Source: Bordetella petrii (lineage in GTDB: Bacteria > Pseudomonadota > Gammaproteobacteria > Burkholderiales > Burkholderiaceae_B). Taken from it: a stretch of 52,977 nt of DNA. A program made the position numbers and the translations under genes. The notes below the pieces were generated by a model. The model was not told the DNA's origin, made no database searches, and was given only the letters and a program-made list of their open reading frames with translations. This document shows, in pieces, positions 41,043-50,331 of the stretch (its first letter is position 1; each line of letters begins with the position of its first letter). The stretch lies in contig NZ_JAJMLX010000004.1 in NCBI RefSeq assembly GCF_020991325.1, forward strand, positions 1 through 52,977, written 5' to 3'.

Positions 41043-42407
41043 ATGACCCAAGCAGGAACCACGGCACATCAAACCCCATTCAACCTGCCGGCACTTTTTT
41101 CGGTGCTGCTGGGCGTGGCCGTCATCACCCTGGACATTTCGCTGACCAGCACCGCGGTGCCGGCCATCGCCCAGGGAATCGGTTCGACCGCCGCAAGCAC
41201 GATATGGATCATCAATATCTACTACCTGGCCGTGATCGCGGCGCTGCTGCCATTGGCCGCGCTGGGCGAGATCTACGGCCATCGGCGGGTGTTCCTGGCG
41301 GGGCTGGCCGTCTTCGCCCTGGGTTCCCTGGCTAGCGGGCTGGCATCTTCCCTGCCGACCTTGATGGCGGGCAGGGGCTTGCTGGGGCTGGGGTCGGCGG
41401 CGATATCGGCGACGACCCCGGCGCTGATCAAGCACTTGTATCCGGCGGCGAAGCTGGGGCGCGGGCTGGGCCTGTACGCGATGATCGTCGGCATTGCATT
41501 TGCCTTGGGGCCCACGGCCGCTTCGGCCATTCTGTCGGCGGTGGAATGGCGTTGGCTATTCCTGTTGAATGCTCCCGTGGCATTGCTGGCGGTTGTGCTG
41601 GCCTTCAAGCGGCTGCCTCCCACCGAGCGCAATGTCCGGTCTTTTGATGCGGTTTCCGCGCTGCTTTGCGCCGGGATGTTCGCGTGCCTGTTGTACGGCA
41701 TTGCCGGCATGGCGCATTTGGGATGGCGGCATGTGATTCCGGCCTTCATCGCCGCCGCGGCATGCGCGTACTGGCTGCGGCGGCGTGAATCGGGGCTGGC
41801 CGCGCCCATTCTTGCCGTCGATCTGTTCCGTATCCGGCTGTTCACGCTGTCGTCGGCCACCGCCGTCTGTGCGTTCGCCATCCAGGGCCTGGTATTCGTG
41901 GTGCTGCCCTTTCTGTTCCAGTTCAAGCTGGGTTATAGCCAGGTGGAAGCCGGGTTCCTGATAACGCCGTGGCCGGTTACGCTGGCCATCATGACCTTGG
42001 TGGCCGCGCCGCTTTCCGAGCGGATCACTCCCGGTGTCCTGGGAGGCCTGGGGCTGCTTATCGTCGCGGCGGGCCTGGTGTCGCTGGCCACCATACCGGA
42101 CGCCGCGGGCCCCTTCGATATCGCGTGGCGCCTGGTGCTGTGCGGGGTGGGGTTCGGGTTCTTCCAGTCTCCCAACATGGTGGCCATGATGAGCAGCGCG
42201 CCGCGTGACCGCAGCGGAGGCGCGGGCGGGATCCTGGCTGCTTCCCGCCTGCTGGGGCAATCGGTGGGCGCGGCGGCGGTGGCTTTTTGTCTGTCGGCGT
42301 GGCCGGAAGAGGGAATCGAAGCCGCGATATGGTTCGGCACGATCCTGGCGGTAGTGGGCAGCAGCATCAGCCTGTCGCGCGTCCTGCCTTTCGCGCGAAG
42401 GCCGTAG
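41043..42407 (+). CDS. MFS transporter, DHA2-like
   Basis: A 454-residue membrane protein with about 14 hydrophobic segments. It begins MTQAGTTAHQTPFNLPALFS and has VITLDISLTSTAVPAIAQ in the first helix (the DHA2 antiporter motif), GEIYGHRRVFLAGLAVF (motif A) and GLGSAAISATTPAL. The 14-helix DHA2 group mostly exports drugs or toxic metabolites with protons. It starts 37 nt after the TrxR-like gene on the same strand, so it may remove a product or substrate of the UGSC operon, but could be separate. Confidence 0.9.
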   Translation: MTQAGTTAHQTPFNLPALFSVLLGVAVITLDISLTSTAVPAIAQGIGSTAASTIWIINIYYLAVIAALLPLAALGEIYGHRRVFLAGLAVFALGSLASGLASSLPTLMAGRGLLGLGSAAISATTPALIKHLYPAAKLGRGLGLYAMIVGIAFALGPTAASAILSAVEWRWLFLLNAPVALLAVVLAFKRLPPTERNVRSFDAVSALLCAGMFACLLYGIAGMAHLGWRHVIPAFIAAAACAYWLRRRESGLAAPILAVDLFRIRLFTLSSATAVCAFAIQGLVFVVLPFLFQFKLGYSQVEAGFLITPWPVTLAIMTLVAAPLSERITPGVLGGLGLLIVAAGLVSLATIPDAAGPFDIAWRLVLCGVGFGFFQSPNMVAMMSSAPRDRSGGAGGILAASRLLGQSVGAAAVAFCLSAWPEEGIEAAIWFGTILAVVGSSISLSRVLPFARRP

Positions 42408-42611
42408 CGTTCCCGGGCAAGGCCAAGGCCACGGCGTGCCTGTGCAGCGGGTGCGGGCTGGCGAAGAATACTAGCAGGAACTCTGATTGACGTATCCACG
42501 CTCACCGGTTACACCGTGACGAGGTATACGCAGCATCGACCTGACCGCATCAAAGAAAAAGTGCTTCGCAGTAGCAGTCGCAGCGCAACATCAAAAATGC
42601 CAGGAGACAAG

Positions 42612-43574
42612 ATGACTACTTCAATACGACGTTTCGCGTTCCTGCTGTGTGTGTGCCTGGGGTTGGCCCAGGCCGCGGCGGCCGAGAATATCTCGATCGC
42701 CACTGGCGGTACCGGGGGTGTTTATTACCCGATAGGCGGCGGCATTGCGTCGATGCTATCGAAAAAGGTGCCCGGCATGGAGGCCACCGCCGAGGTTACC
42801 GGCGGGTCGGTGGACAACCTGAAGCTGATCGACGGCGATGTTTCCTATATCGGGCTGACCATGTCCGATGCCGCGACGGATGCCTTCAAGGGCGAAGGAA
42901 AATTCAAGGGCAAGAAGGTGCCTTTGCGCACCCTGATGATTCTGTATCCGAACCGGATGCACGTGGTAACGGTGGAAGGGCGCGGCATCGAGAAAATGGC
43001 CGATCTGAAGGGCAAGCGCATTTCCACCGGATCGCCCGGCAGCGCGACCGAGGTCATGGCCTTTCGGATGCTGGAGGCGGCCGGGCTGGACAAAGACGAC
43101 GATGTCGAGCGCGAGCGGCTGGGCGTTGCCGAATCAGTAAACGCCATGAAGGACAACAAGATCGACGCCTTCTTCTGGGTGGGCGGCCTGCCCACCGCGG
43201 CCGTGACAGATCTTGCCAATACGCCGGGCACGAAGATAAAAATGATCGATAACGCGGACCTGGTCGCGGCCATGAACAAGAAGTACGGAAATCTGTACGT
43301 GGAAGACACGATTCCGAAGGCCACGTACCGCGGCATGGAGCAGGACAACAAGCAGGCCACGGTCATGAACATTCTGGTTGCCAACGAAAAGATGAGCGAC
43401 CAGACCGCGTACAACATCGTCAAGACCATCTTCGAAAGCCGCGACGAACTGATCGCGGTGCACAAGGACACGGCGGAATTCAAGCTGGAAAAGCAGAAGG
43501 CCACGGCCTCGCCGATTCCGTTCCACCCGGGCGCCATCAAGTATTTCACCGAGAAAGGCGTCAAGCTCGATTGA
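42612..43574 (+). CDS. TAXI-family TRAP transporter solute receptor
   Basis: A 320-residue periplasmic binding protein. CAGGAGAC precedes the start at 42612; the signal peptide ends at AAAAE. The mature protein opens NISIATGGTGGVYYPIGGGI, the TAXI signature, and has VTGGSVDNLKLIDGD, RISTGSPGSATEVMAFRML and DAFFWVGGLPTAAVTDLA. It delivers substrate to the TRAP permease encoded next. TAXI receptors commonly bind glutamate, glutamine or other small acids; the ligand here is unknown. A strong stem-loop separates it from the permease gene. Confidence 0.95.
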   Translation: MTTSIRRFAFLLCVCLGLAQAAAAENISIATGGTGGVYYPIGGGIASMLSKKVPGMEATAEVTGGSVDNLKLIDGDVSYIGLTMSDAATDAFKGEGKFKGKKVPLRTLMILYPNRMHVVTVEGRGIEKMADLKGKRISTGSPGSATEVMAFRMLEAAGLDKDDDVERERLGVAESVNAMKDNKIDAFFWVGGLPTAAVTDLANTPGTKIKMIDNADLVAAMNKKYGNLYVEDTIPKATYRGMEQDNKQATVMNILVANEKMSDQTAYNIVKTIFESRDELIAVHKDTAEFKLEKQKATASPIPFHPGAIKYFTEKGVKLD

Positions 43575-43586
43575 TCCGGGTTTCAT

Positions 43587-43615
43587 CATGCCCCAACCCG
43601 CGCGGTTGGGGCATG
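43587..43615 (+). terminator. Strong stem-loop between TRAP receptor and permease
   Basis: CATGCCCCAACC (43587-43598) pairs perfectly with GGTTGGGGCATG (43604-43615): 12 bp around CGCGC. It lacks a T-tract. It probably stabilises the receptor mRNA or partly attenuates read-through, giving more receptor than permease. Confidence 0.7.
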
Positions 43616-43679
43616 GCGCGGCTCGCCAACGACAACGCCAAGGCACGCAGATGCCGGACTCATCTCGGGGAAATCCAGT

Positions 43680-45713
43680 ATGAACCTACCTGCCGAACCG
43701 ACTTCCACGGCCGTCGTCAGCGACGAGGCCTTGCGCAAGGCCGAGCAGTACATCGAAGAAGAAGAGGGCGCGGCCAACAGAATGGACGGCTGGCGCGGCA
43801 TATTCCTGGCCGCCGCGGCGGTGGTCATGTCGCTGTTCCACCTGTATTCCGCCTATGCCATCGTGCCGACGCAGACGCTGCGCCCCATACACGTGGCATT
43901 CGTGCTGTTCCTGTCGTTTCTGATGTTTCCGGTCTGCAAGCGGCTGCGGCACCGCATCATGTGGTGGGACTGGGCGGCCGCGCTGATGGCGATTGCCGTG
44001 GCGGTGTACCTGATCGTGGGCGGCGACGATTTCACCGACCGCAACACCAGCCCCAATACCTGGGACATCGTGTTCGGCGTGGCGCTGATCCTGATGGTGC
44101 TGGAGTGCATGCGCCGCACCATAGGATGGATACTGCCCGTTATCTCGATTTGCTTCCTGGCGTATGCGGTACTGGGCGAATACCTGCCGCACCCCTGGAC
44201 GCACAAGGGCTACGGCGTCGACCGTATCGTCGGTTTCATGTACATGACGCTGGAGGGCATATATGGCGTGGCGGTGGATGTGTCGTCGTCGCTGATCATC
44301 CTGTTCACCATCTTTGGGGCATTCCTGCAGCATTCCGGCGCCGGCAAGTTCTATATCGATTTTTCGTTTTCGGCCATGGGCGGCAAGCCTGCCGGCGCGG
44401 GGCGCACGGTGGTGCTGGCGTCGTTCCTGCTCGGCGGGCCGTCCGGGTCGGGCGTGGCCACCACCGTTACGCTGGGCACGGTAGCGTGGCCGATGCTGGC
44501 CAAGGTGGGCTACGAACGCAACGCCGCCGGGGGGCTGCTGGCGGCGGGCGGCCTGGGCGCGATCATTTCCCCGCCGGTCATGGGCGCGGCGGCGTTCATC
44601 ATTGCTGAATTCTTGAAGATGTCGTACCTGGACGTGCTGCTGATGGCGGTGATCCCGACCGCGCTGTTTTATCTTGCGCTGTTCCTGATGGTAGAGATAG
44701 ATGTGCGCAAGTACGGCATGAGCAACATCGTGTTCGAGAAGGTGGACACGGTGTGGAACCTGACGCGGCATTATTGGTTCCACTTCCTGTCGCTGATCTC
44801 TATCGTGGCGTTCATGATGTTGGGGTTTTCGCCTGTGCTGTCGGTGTTCTGGGCCATTGTCGTGGCCTTCCTGGCCAGCTTCCTGCGCGCCGACACGGCC
44901 ATGATTTCCTATGACCTGTTTCGCGGCAGGGGGACGGTATCGAGGCTTTTCTTCCAGTCGCCATTGATCCAGGCGCTGAAAGCCGGGTCGGTCGGTATGC
45001 TGGGGGTAGGCGCCACCTGCGCGGGCGCCGGCATTATCGTGGGCGTGGTGACGCTGACGGGCCTGGGCCTGAAGTTCAGCGGCATCGTCATCGACTACGC
45101 GGGCGGCTCGCTGTTGCTGACGGCCATCTATACGGCACTGGTGGTATGGGTAATAGGGCTGGCGGTTCCGGTCACGGCCTCGTACATTATTTGCGCCGTG
45201 ATTGCCGCGCCCGCGCTGATCAAGCTGGGCGTGCCCGACTTTGCCGCGCACATGTTCATTTTCTACTACGCGGTGCTGTCGGAAGTGTCGCCGCCCACCG
45301 CGTTGTCGCCGTTCGCGGCGTCGGCGATTACCGGCGGAGACCCCTACAAGACCACCATGCAATGCTGGAAGTACACCATGCCGGCATTCCTGGTGCCGTT
45401 CATTTTCGTGCTGGACCCCACCGGCCAAGGGTTGTTGCTGATGGGCTCGACCAAGGCGCTGGCGGCGGCGAACTGGTGGTCGATTGCGGAAGTGACCGTC
45501 ACGGCCGCCGCGGGCATCTTTGCGCTGGCGGTGGGCTTCCAGGGGTGGCTGCTGGCGCGCGCCTCGGTGTTCGAGCGCATCGTGTTCTGCATTGCGGGAT
45601 TCGCCCTGGTGTATCCGGGCGCGATGGTCGATGTCGCGGGGTTCGGCCTGGTGCTGATTGCGCTGGCTTTCCACTGGTGGCGCGGCCGAGCGTCCCGTCC
45701 GACCGCGGCTTGA
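43680..45713 (+). CDS. TRAP transporter permease, fused 4TM/12TM (DctQM-type)
   Basis: A 677-residue inner-membrane protein. Residues 1-45 are polar; a four-helix small-subunit region follows (AVVMSLFHLYSAYAIVP), then a long multi-helix large subunit with FGAFLQHSGAGKFYIDFSFS, LLGGPSGSGVATTVTLGT, GGLGAIISPPVMGAAAFIIA and EVSPPTALSPFAASAITGGD. These are the DctM signatures for the fused TAXI-type permease. It imports the substrate with sodium or protons. It ends exactly where the converging LysR gene ends, with no base between. Confidence 0.94.
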   Translation: MNLPAEPTSTAVVSDEALRKAEQYIEEEEGAANRMDGWRGIFLAAAAVVMSLFHLYSAYAIVPTQTLRPIHVAFVLFLSFLMFPVCKRLRHRIMWWDWAAALMAIAVAVYLIVGGDDFTDRNTSPNTWDIVFGVALILMVLECMRRTIGWILPVISICFLAYAVLGEYLPHPWTHKGYGVDRIVGFMYMTLEGIYGVAVDVSSSLIILFTIFGAFLQHSGAGKFYIDFSFSAMGGKPAGAGRTVVLASFLLGGPSGSGVATTVTLGTVAWPMLAKVGYERNAAGGLLAAGGLGAIISPPVMGAAAFIIAEFLKMSYLDVLLMAVIPTALFYLALFLMVEIDVRKYGMSNIVFEKVDTVWNLTRHYWFHFLSLISIVAFMMLGFSPVLSVFWAIVVAFLASFLRADTAMISYDLFRGRGTVSRLFFQSPLIQALKAGSVGMLGVGATCAGAGIIVGVVTLTGLGLKFSGIVIDYAGGSLLLTAIYTALVVWVIGLAVPVTASYIICAVIAAPALIKLGVPDFAAHMFIFYYAVLSEVSPPTALSPFAASAITGGDPYKTTMQCWKYTMPAFLVPFIFVLDPTGQGLLLMGSTKALAAANWWSIAEVTVTAAAGIFALAVGFQGWLLARASVFERIVFCIAGFALVYPGAMVDVAGFGLVLIALAFHWWRGRASRPTAA

Positions 45714-46625
45714 TTACTTCAACGGCGCAAAATACCGCGAATCCAGCATCACCCGCCGCGCGATGCCAACCAGTGCCTCGACCCCTTCCGACCGGGAGGC
45801 GTTGCGGTATGCGGCGCAGATCTGCAGCGGCCGGAATGGCGACTGCTGCCGGTAGCTTACGACGGAACCGCGTTGTATTTCGTTGCGCAAGATGCAGGTG
45901 GGCAGCACGCCTATTCCCACGCCCGCGGTGACCAGCCGCGCCAGCATGGCCAGGCTGTTGCAGGTGCTGACCCTCAGCGCCACGCCGCCTTCCTTGTCCC
46001 ACCAGTTGGCCATCATCTCGTATAGCGGCGATGGCTCGGGCATGCACAGAATGGTGGATTCAGACAGGGCCAGCGGGTCGACCAGCGGGGTGGGCAGCTG
46101 GGTGGCGCGGCTGCCCATCCAGGCCACAGGTGCCAGGGCCAGGGGTTCGACCTGGGTGTTGGCCAGGTGGCCCGGATCGGCCAGTATGGCCAGGTCCAAC
46201 TGATTGCTGGCCAGCCCGTCCAGCAGCACAAAGCTATTGCTGACGGTAAGTTCCACTTTCAGGCGCGGGTAGCGTTCACCCAGCAGGGTGATGATGCGGG
46301 GCAGCACGGCGATGGCGACGGTCTCGGACGATCCCACCCGCAGCGTGCCCTGTAGCGGGTCGCCGGTGCGCAGCCGGGTTTCCAGTTCATCCAGCAGCTT
46401 CAACACTTCGTCGGTGTAGTGCAGGGCCACCGCGCCTTCGGCGTTCAGCTTGGCGGCTCGCCCGTCGCGTTCGAATAGCTTGGTGCCCAGCGCATCTTCC
46501 AGTTCACGCACGCGCAGCGACACGGTGGGCTGGGTGATGTTCATGTGCCGCGCGGCGGCCTGGAACGAGCCCAGTTTGGCGATGGCCGCCAGCGCTTCGA
46601 TCTGTGCCAGGGAATATCGACGCAT
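45714..46625 (-). CDS. LysR family transcriptional regulator
   Basis: A 303-residue LysR regulator: MRRYSLAQIEALAAIAKLGS, helix-turn-helix FQAAARHMNITQPTVSLRVR, GTKLFERDGRAAKL, then effector domain GTLRVGSSETVAIAVLPRI and GVGIGVLPTCIL. It diverges from the isocitrate-lyase-family gene at 46721 with a 95-nt AT-rich gap, so that operon is its likely target; it also converges with the TRAP permease gene and could serve both. Confidence 0.93.
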   Translation of the reverse strand: MRRYSLAQIEALAAIAKLGSFQAAARHMNITQPTVSLRVRELEDALGTKLFERDGRAAKLNAEGAVALHYTDEVLKLLDELETRLRTGDPLQGTLRVGSSETVAIAVLPRIITLLGERYPRLKVELTVSNSFVLLDGLASNQLDLAILADPGHLANTQVEPLALAPVAWMGSRATQLPTPLVDPLALSESTILCMPEPSPLYEMMANWWDKEGGVALRVSTCNSLAMLARLVTAGVGIGVLPTCILRNEIQRGSVVSYRQQSPFRPLQICAAYRNASRSEGVEALVGIARRVMLDSRYFAPLK

Positions 46626-46720
46626 CAGTATTTCCTATGCATTTCGCCGAAAAAGTTTAATTAGTTTAATAGGCGGCGCGTTGCTAGGATACCCATATCC
46701 GGCTTCTTACGGAGACAACG

Positions 46721-47680
46721 ATGACAAAGACCAAGCGGTTGCGGGATGCGATTCATGCGCCGGAAATATTGGTGCAGCTGGGCGTGTTCGATGGGTTCAG
46801 CACGCGCCTGGTAGAGCATATGGGCTACACCAGCGCGTTCATCACGGGCAGCGGGGTCAGTGAAACCCGCCTGGGCCAGGTGGACGTGGGCATCATGGGC
46901 ATGGAAGAGAACGTGGCCGCGGTGCGCAGCATTGCGGCATGTTCCGATCTTGCGTTATTGGCGGATGCGGATACCGGCTACGGCAATGCGGTGAACGTGT
47001 ATCACACGGTGCGCGCGTTCGAGCAGGCGGGCGCGGCGGGCATCATGCTGGAAGACCAGGTGTGGCCCAAGCGCTGCGGCCATATGCGCGGCAAGGAAGT
47101 CATTCCGCAGGACGAGATGGTGCAGAAGCTGCGCGCCGCGTGCGAGGCGCGCGCCGACCAGGATTTCGTGATCAAGTCGCGCACCGACACACTGGCCACC
47201 CACGGCCTGGACGAGGTCATCCGGCGCCTGAATGCCTACGCAGAGGCGGGAGCCGACCTGCTGTTCGCCGATGCGCTGCTGGATGCCGAACAGATCCGCA
47301 CGGTGGCGGCCAATGTCCCCAAGCCGCTGTGCGTGAACATGGGTTTCGGGATACGCCAGCGTTCGACCACGCCGCTATTGTCGGCCGCGCAGTTGCAGGA
47401 CCTGGGGGTGGCGGTGGTGATTTACCCGCGCCTGCTCACGGCCTGCGCCCTGGCCGGCATGAAGAAAGGCTTGGAGATTCTGGGCCAGTCGCTGGCCAGC
47501 GGGAAGCCCGAGGACCGCCCCGACGCGGCGCTGAGTTTCGAAGAACTGAACGACATCATGGGCATGGCGGAAGTGAAGGACCTGGAAGAGCGGTTTCTTA
47601 CCGATGCCCAGAAGGCCGCCAAGTACGGGCGCGGGCCGGTGGGTGCCGTGCATGCCGCCGCGGGAGCGGCGCATGGGTAG
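46721..47680 (+). CDS. Isocitrate lyase / PEP mutase family enzyme
   Basis: A 319-residue barrel enzyme. LGVFDGFSTRLVEHMGYTSA opens the fold, the metal motif DADTGYGN is at 82-89, EDQVWPKRCGH at 111-121 carries the catalytic KRCGH, and IPQDEMVQKLRAACEA follows. The KRCGH motif and length fit 2-methylisocitrate lyase, oxaloacetate decarboxylase or related carboxylic-acid C-C lyases. It is the first gene of an operon; the amidohydrolase start overlaps its stop by 8 nt. Substrate not assigned. Confidence 0.9.
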   Translation: MTKTKRLRDAIHAPEILVQLGVFDGFSTRLVEHMGYTSAFITGSGVSETRLGQVDVGIMGMEENVAAVRSIAACSDLALLADADTGYGNAVNVYHTVRAFEQAGAAGIMLEDQVWPKRCGHMRGKEVIPQDEMVQKLRAACEARADQDFVIKSRTDTLATHGLDEVIRRLNAYAEAGADLLFADALLDAEQIRTVAANVPKPLCVNMGFGIRQRSTTPLLSAAQLQDLGVAVVIYPRLLTACALAGMKKGLEILGQSLASGKPEDRPDAALSFEELNDIMGMAEVKDLEERFLTDAQKAAKYGRGPVGAVHAAAGAAHG

Positions 47681-48506
47681 TCCGGCCAATGCGCCTTTCG
47701 CACTGCCTTCGGGATCGGTCGATTGCCATGCGCACGTGATCAAGAAGCAGGTGCAGTTGGTCAGCGACAGGCATTCGCAGCCGGCCCGCGATGCCACCAT
47801 GCAGGACTATCTGGACACGCTCACGGCGCATGGGGTGGCGTACGGCTTGCTGACGGCCCCCAGCTTCTATGGCGCCAATAACCAGGTGCTGCTGGAGGCA
47901 CTGCAGGCGTCCGGGGGCCGGTTGCGGGGTACCGCGATCGTGGAGCCCGATGTCAGTGAAGCATCGCTGGCCGGCATGCAGGCGCAAGGCGTATGCGGCA
48001 TCCGCCTGAACTGGGTGAAGCGGCAGACATTGCCGGACATCCGATCCAGCGAATACCAGGGCCTGCTGGCGAAGGCGCGGAACCTGGGGCTGCATATCGA
48101 GCTGTATCTGGAAGGCGAACACTTGCCGCCGGTTCTTGCCGCCATTAATGCCAGCGGCGCGCGCGCGGTGGTTGATCATTTCGGCAACCCGGGCGGCAGC
48201 GATGGGATACAAAGCGCGGGGTTCCTGGCCCTGCTGGATGCGCTGCAGGCGGGCAATACCTGGGTGAAGCTGTCGGCGCCGTTCCGCCTGCGCGGCAGCC
48301 GTGCGCCGGCGTTGGCGGAAAAAATCATCCAGCAATCGAACGGCGAGCGCGCGGTGTGGGCAACGGATTGGCCCTGGGTGGGCCATGAAGACAAGATCAC
48401 CTACCGGCAGTGCATCGAGTCGCTGTTCGAATGCGTGCCGGATGAGCAGATGCGCAACCGGGTCCTGACAAAGAACGCCTACGAAGCGTTCGGATTCGGC
48501 GCATAG
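47673..48506 (+). CDS. Amidohydrolase family 2 (lactonase-like) enzyme
   Basis: A 277-residue TIM-barrel hydrolase. The start at 47673 overlaps the preceding stop. SVDCHAHVIK near residue 15-24 is the metal motif, followed by GVAYGLLTAPSFYGANNQ, GIRLNWVK, ARAVVDHFGNP and the C-terminal VWATDWPWVGHED with the catalytic Asp. The pattern is that of 2-pyrone-4,6-dicarboxylate lactonase-type amidohydrolases, which open lactones in aromatic or dicarboxylate breakdown. It likely produces the substrate for the co-encoded lyase. Confidence 0.88.
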   Translation: MGSPANAPFALPSGSVDCHAHVIKKQVQLVSDRHSQPARDATMQDYLDTLTAHGVAYGLLTAPSFYGANNQVLLEALQASGGRLRGTAIVEPDVSEASLAGMQAQGVCGIRLNWVKRQTLPDIRSSEYQGLLAKARNLGLHIELYLEGEHLPPVLAAINASGARAVVDHFGNPGGSDGIQSAGFLALLDALQAGNTWVKLSAPFRLRGSRAPALAEKIIQQSNGERAVWATDWPWVGHEDKITYRQCIESLFECVPDEQMRNRVLTKNAYEAFGFGA

Positions 48507-48509
48507 CAA

Positions 48510-48538
48510 GGCGGGCCCTGCCGGGCCCGCCGATTTTT
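48510..48538 (+). terminator. Intrinsic terminator after the amidohydrolase gene
   Basis: GGCGGGCCC-TGCC-GGGCCCGCC, a 9-bp perfect stem with 4-nt loop, then GATTTTT. It lies between the amidohydrolase and Bug genes, so the operon is partly or wholly interrupted there. Confidence 0.85.
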
Positions 48539-48571
48539 CAGTATCCACCAAGTGGGTTAGGAGACAACATT

Positions 48572-49528
48572 ATGAGAAAGCATAAGCTTCTGGGCGCGGC
48601 GCTGTTTGCGGCACTGACGGGTCTGGCCAATGTATCGGCGGCCAGCGATGTGGTGAAAATGATCATCCCCACCGCTCCAGGGGGCGGCACCGACTCGCTG
48701 TTCCGCGCAATTGCGCGCTACGCCGAACCTTACCTGGACGCCACGTTGGTGGTGCAGAACGCAGGGGGCGCGGGCGGCGCCATCGGAGTGGGCCAGCTGG
48801 CGCGCGCCAAGCCCGACGGCCTGACGATGGCGGGGGTATGGATGGGGCCGATTACCGTGGCGCCGCATTCCATCGACACCACTTACGGGCTGGATGATTA
48901 CATACCGGTAATCCAGCTGGATGCCGCGCCTTACGTGCTGTGCGTGCGCAGTGATTTTCCAGCGAATAACGGCAAAGAGCTGCTGGACCAGTTGAAGGCC
49001 AAGCCCGGGCATTACACCTTCGGCACCGACGGTGTGGCCGGCCCCGGCCAACTGGCCGCCGAGCGCGTGTTCCAGGCGTTTGGGGTGAAGGCGCGCGATA
49101 TTCCCTACCGGGGCGCGGGGGAAACCATGCCGGCCCTGCTGGGTAAGGTGGTGGATATTTACGTGGGCTCGGTGCCGCCGGCTGCCGGGTTGGACAAGAA
49201 GGGCGACATCAAGTGCCTGCTGGCCACCGGGGCCGACCCGGTCAAGGCCCTGCCGCGCGCCACCACCCTGACAGAACTCGGCATTCCCGAAAAAGAAACG
49301 CTGCTGTGGCATGGCATCGTGGTGCCCGCGGGCACGCCGGACGCGGCCGTGGAGCGCATTGCCGATGCCTTCGAAAAAGCCGCCGATTCGCCGGAGATGG
49401 CCAAGTTCTTTGAAACCGCCGGAGTGGAAAAGAAGATTCTGCGGCGCAAGGAATTCACCCAGCACATCCGCAAGGAATACGCGGAGCTGGGCGACCTGGT
49501 CAAAACCCTGGGCCTTAAGAAGCAATGA
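48572..49528 (+). CDS. Bug-family periplasmic substrate-binding protein
   Basis: A 318-residue Bug receptor with TTAGGAGAC upstream. The signal peptide runs MRKHKLLGAALFAAL to NVSAA. Mature blocks are VVKMIIPTAPGGGTDSLFRA, LVVQNAGGAGGAIGVGQL and KPDGLTMAGVWMGPI. The opening (APGGGTDS) departs from the usual PGGxxD-x-x-AR, so it belongs to a diverged subgroup of the family. The SDR gene overlaps its end by 4 nt. Confidence 0.9.
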   Translation: MRKHKLLGAALFAALTGLANVSAASDVVKMIIPTAPGGGTDSLFRAIARYAEPYLDATLVVQNAGGAGGAIGVGQLARAKPDGLTMAGVWMGPITVAPHSIDTTYGLDDYIPVIQLDAAPYVLCVRSDFPANNGKELLDQLKAKPGHYTFGTDGVAGPGQLAAERVFQAFGVKARDIPYRGAGETMPALLGKVVDIYVGSVPPAAGLDKKGDIKCLLATGADPVKALPRATTLTELGIPEKETLLWHGIVVPAGTPDAAVERIADAFEKAADSPEMAKFFETAGVEKKILRRKEFTQHIRKEYAELGDLVKTLGLKKQ

Positions 49529-50316
49529 TGAACCCCGCTTCCGTCCCGGTACGACAGCGCGTGCTCGTGACCGGGGCGGCGCGCGGCATCGGCCTGGCCA
49601 TTGCCCGCGCATTTGCAGCCGACGGCGCACGGGTTGCGGTATGCGACAACGACCAAGACGCGCTGGCACCGCTTTCGGAGAGCGATCCTGGCTTGATCGG
49701 GTTTCAGGCGGACGTTGCGGACCCAGCCTCGGTGGCGGCGCTGTTCTCGCGGGCGGGCCTGGCGCTGGGCGGGCTGGACGTGCTGGTCAATAACGCCGCC
49801 GTCACGGGGCCTTTCGGTCCGGTCGACGAGAATGATCCCGTCGAATGGAGCCGGGCAGTCTCGGTCAACCTGGTCGGCCAGTTCAATTGCGCTCACTTTG
49901 GGGTGCCGCTGCTGAAGGCGGCCGGGGGCGGCAGCCTGGTGAACATGTCGTCCGTGGCGGGGCGGCTGGGCTATCCCTTGCGCAGCAGCTACGCCGCGTC
50001 CAAGTGGGGCATTGTCGGGCTGACCCAAACACTGGCGATGGAGCTGGGCGAATACGGCATACGGGTGAACGCCATTCTGCCCGGCATTGTGGATACGGAA
50101 CGGCACCGCGTCCAGCTTGCCGCGCAGGCCGTGCGCCTGGGGATCAGCGAAGATGCCATGAACGCACGCTATCTGGACACGATCTCGCTGGGTGAGAAAG
50201 CCAGCGAAGAGGAAATCGCAGATCTGGTGCTATTCATTGCATCGCCGCGCGGCCGGCACATCAGCGGGCAGTCGCTGGGCGTGTGCGGGAACGTGGAGAC
50301 GATGCGGCGGCGGTGA
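49525..50316 (+). CDS. Short-chain dehydrogenase/reductase (SDR)
   Basis: A 263-residue classical SDR. The cofactor motif TGAARGIG is at 16-23, LVNNAAVTGPFG at ~87-98, the catalytic Ser in NMSSVAG at ~140-146 and YAASK at 156-160 give the Ser-Tyr-Lys triad. The C-terminus has GIVDTERHR and HISGQSLGVCGN. Asp41 after the second strand favours NAD over NADP. ATG at 49525 overlaps the Bug stop (ATGATGA); an ATG one codon later is equally possible. It would oxidise a hydroxy-acid or alcohol in the same pathway. Confidence 0.93.
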   Translation: MMNPASVPVRQRVLVTGAARGIGLAIARAFAADGARVAVCDNDQDALAPLSESDPGLIGFQADVADPASVAALFSRAGLALGGLDVLVNNAAVTGPFGPVDENDPVEWSRAVSVNLVGQFNCAHFGVPLLKAAGGGSLVNMSSVAGRLGYPLRSSYAASKWGIVGLTQTLAMELGEYGIRVNAILPGIVDTERHRVQLAAQAVRLGISEDAMNARYLDTISLGEKASEEEIADLVLFIASPRGRHISGQSLGVCGNVETMRRR

Positions 50317-50331
50317 AGCGCGCGGCTTCTA

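Noticed and set aside
43686-45674. 662-codon open frame on the minus strand
   Set aside because: It lies wholly antisense to the TRAP permease; its product is His/Gln/Arg-rich with no domain, the usual shadow of a high-GC membrane-protein gene.
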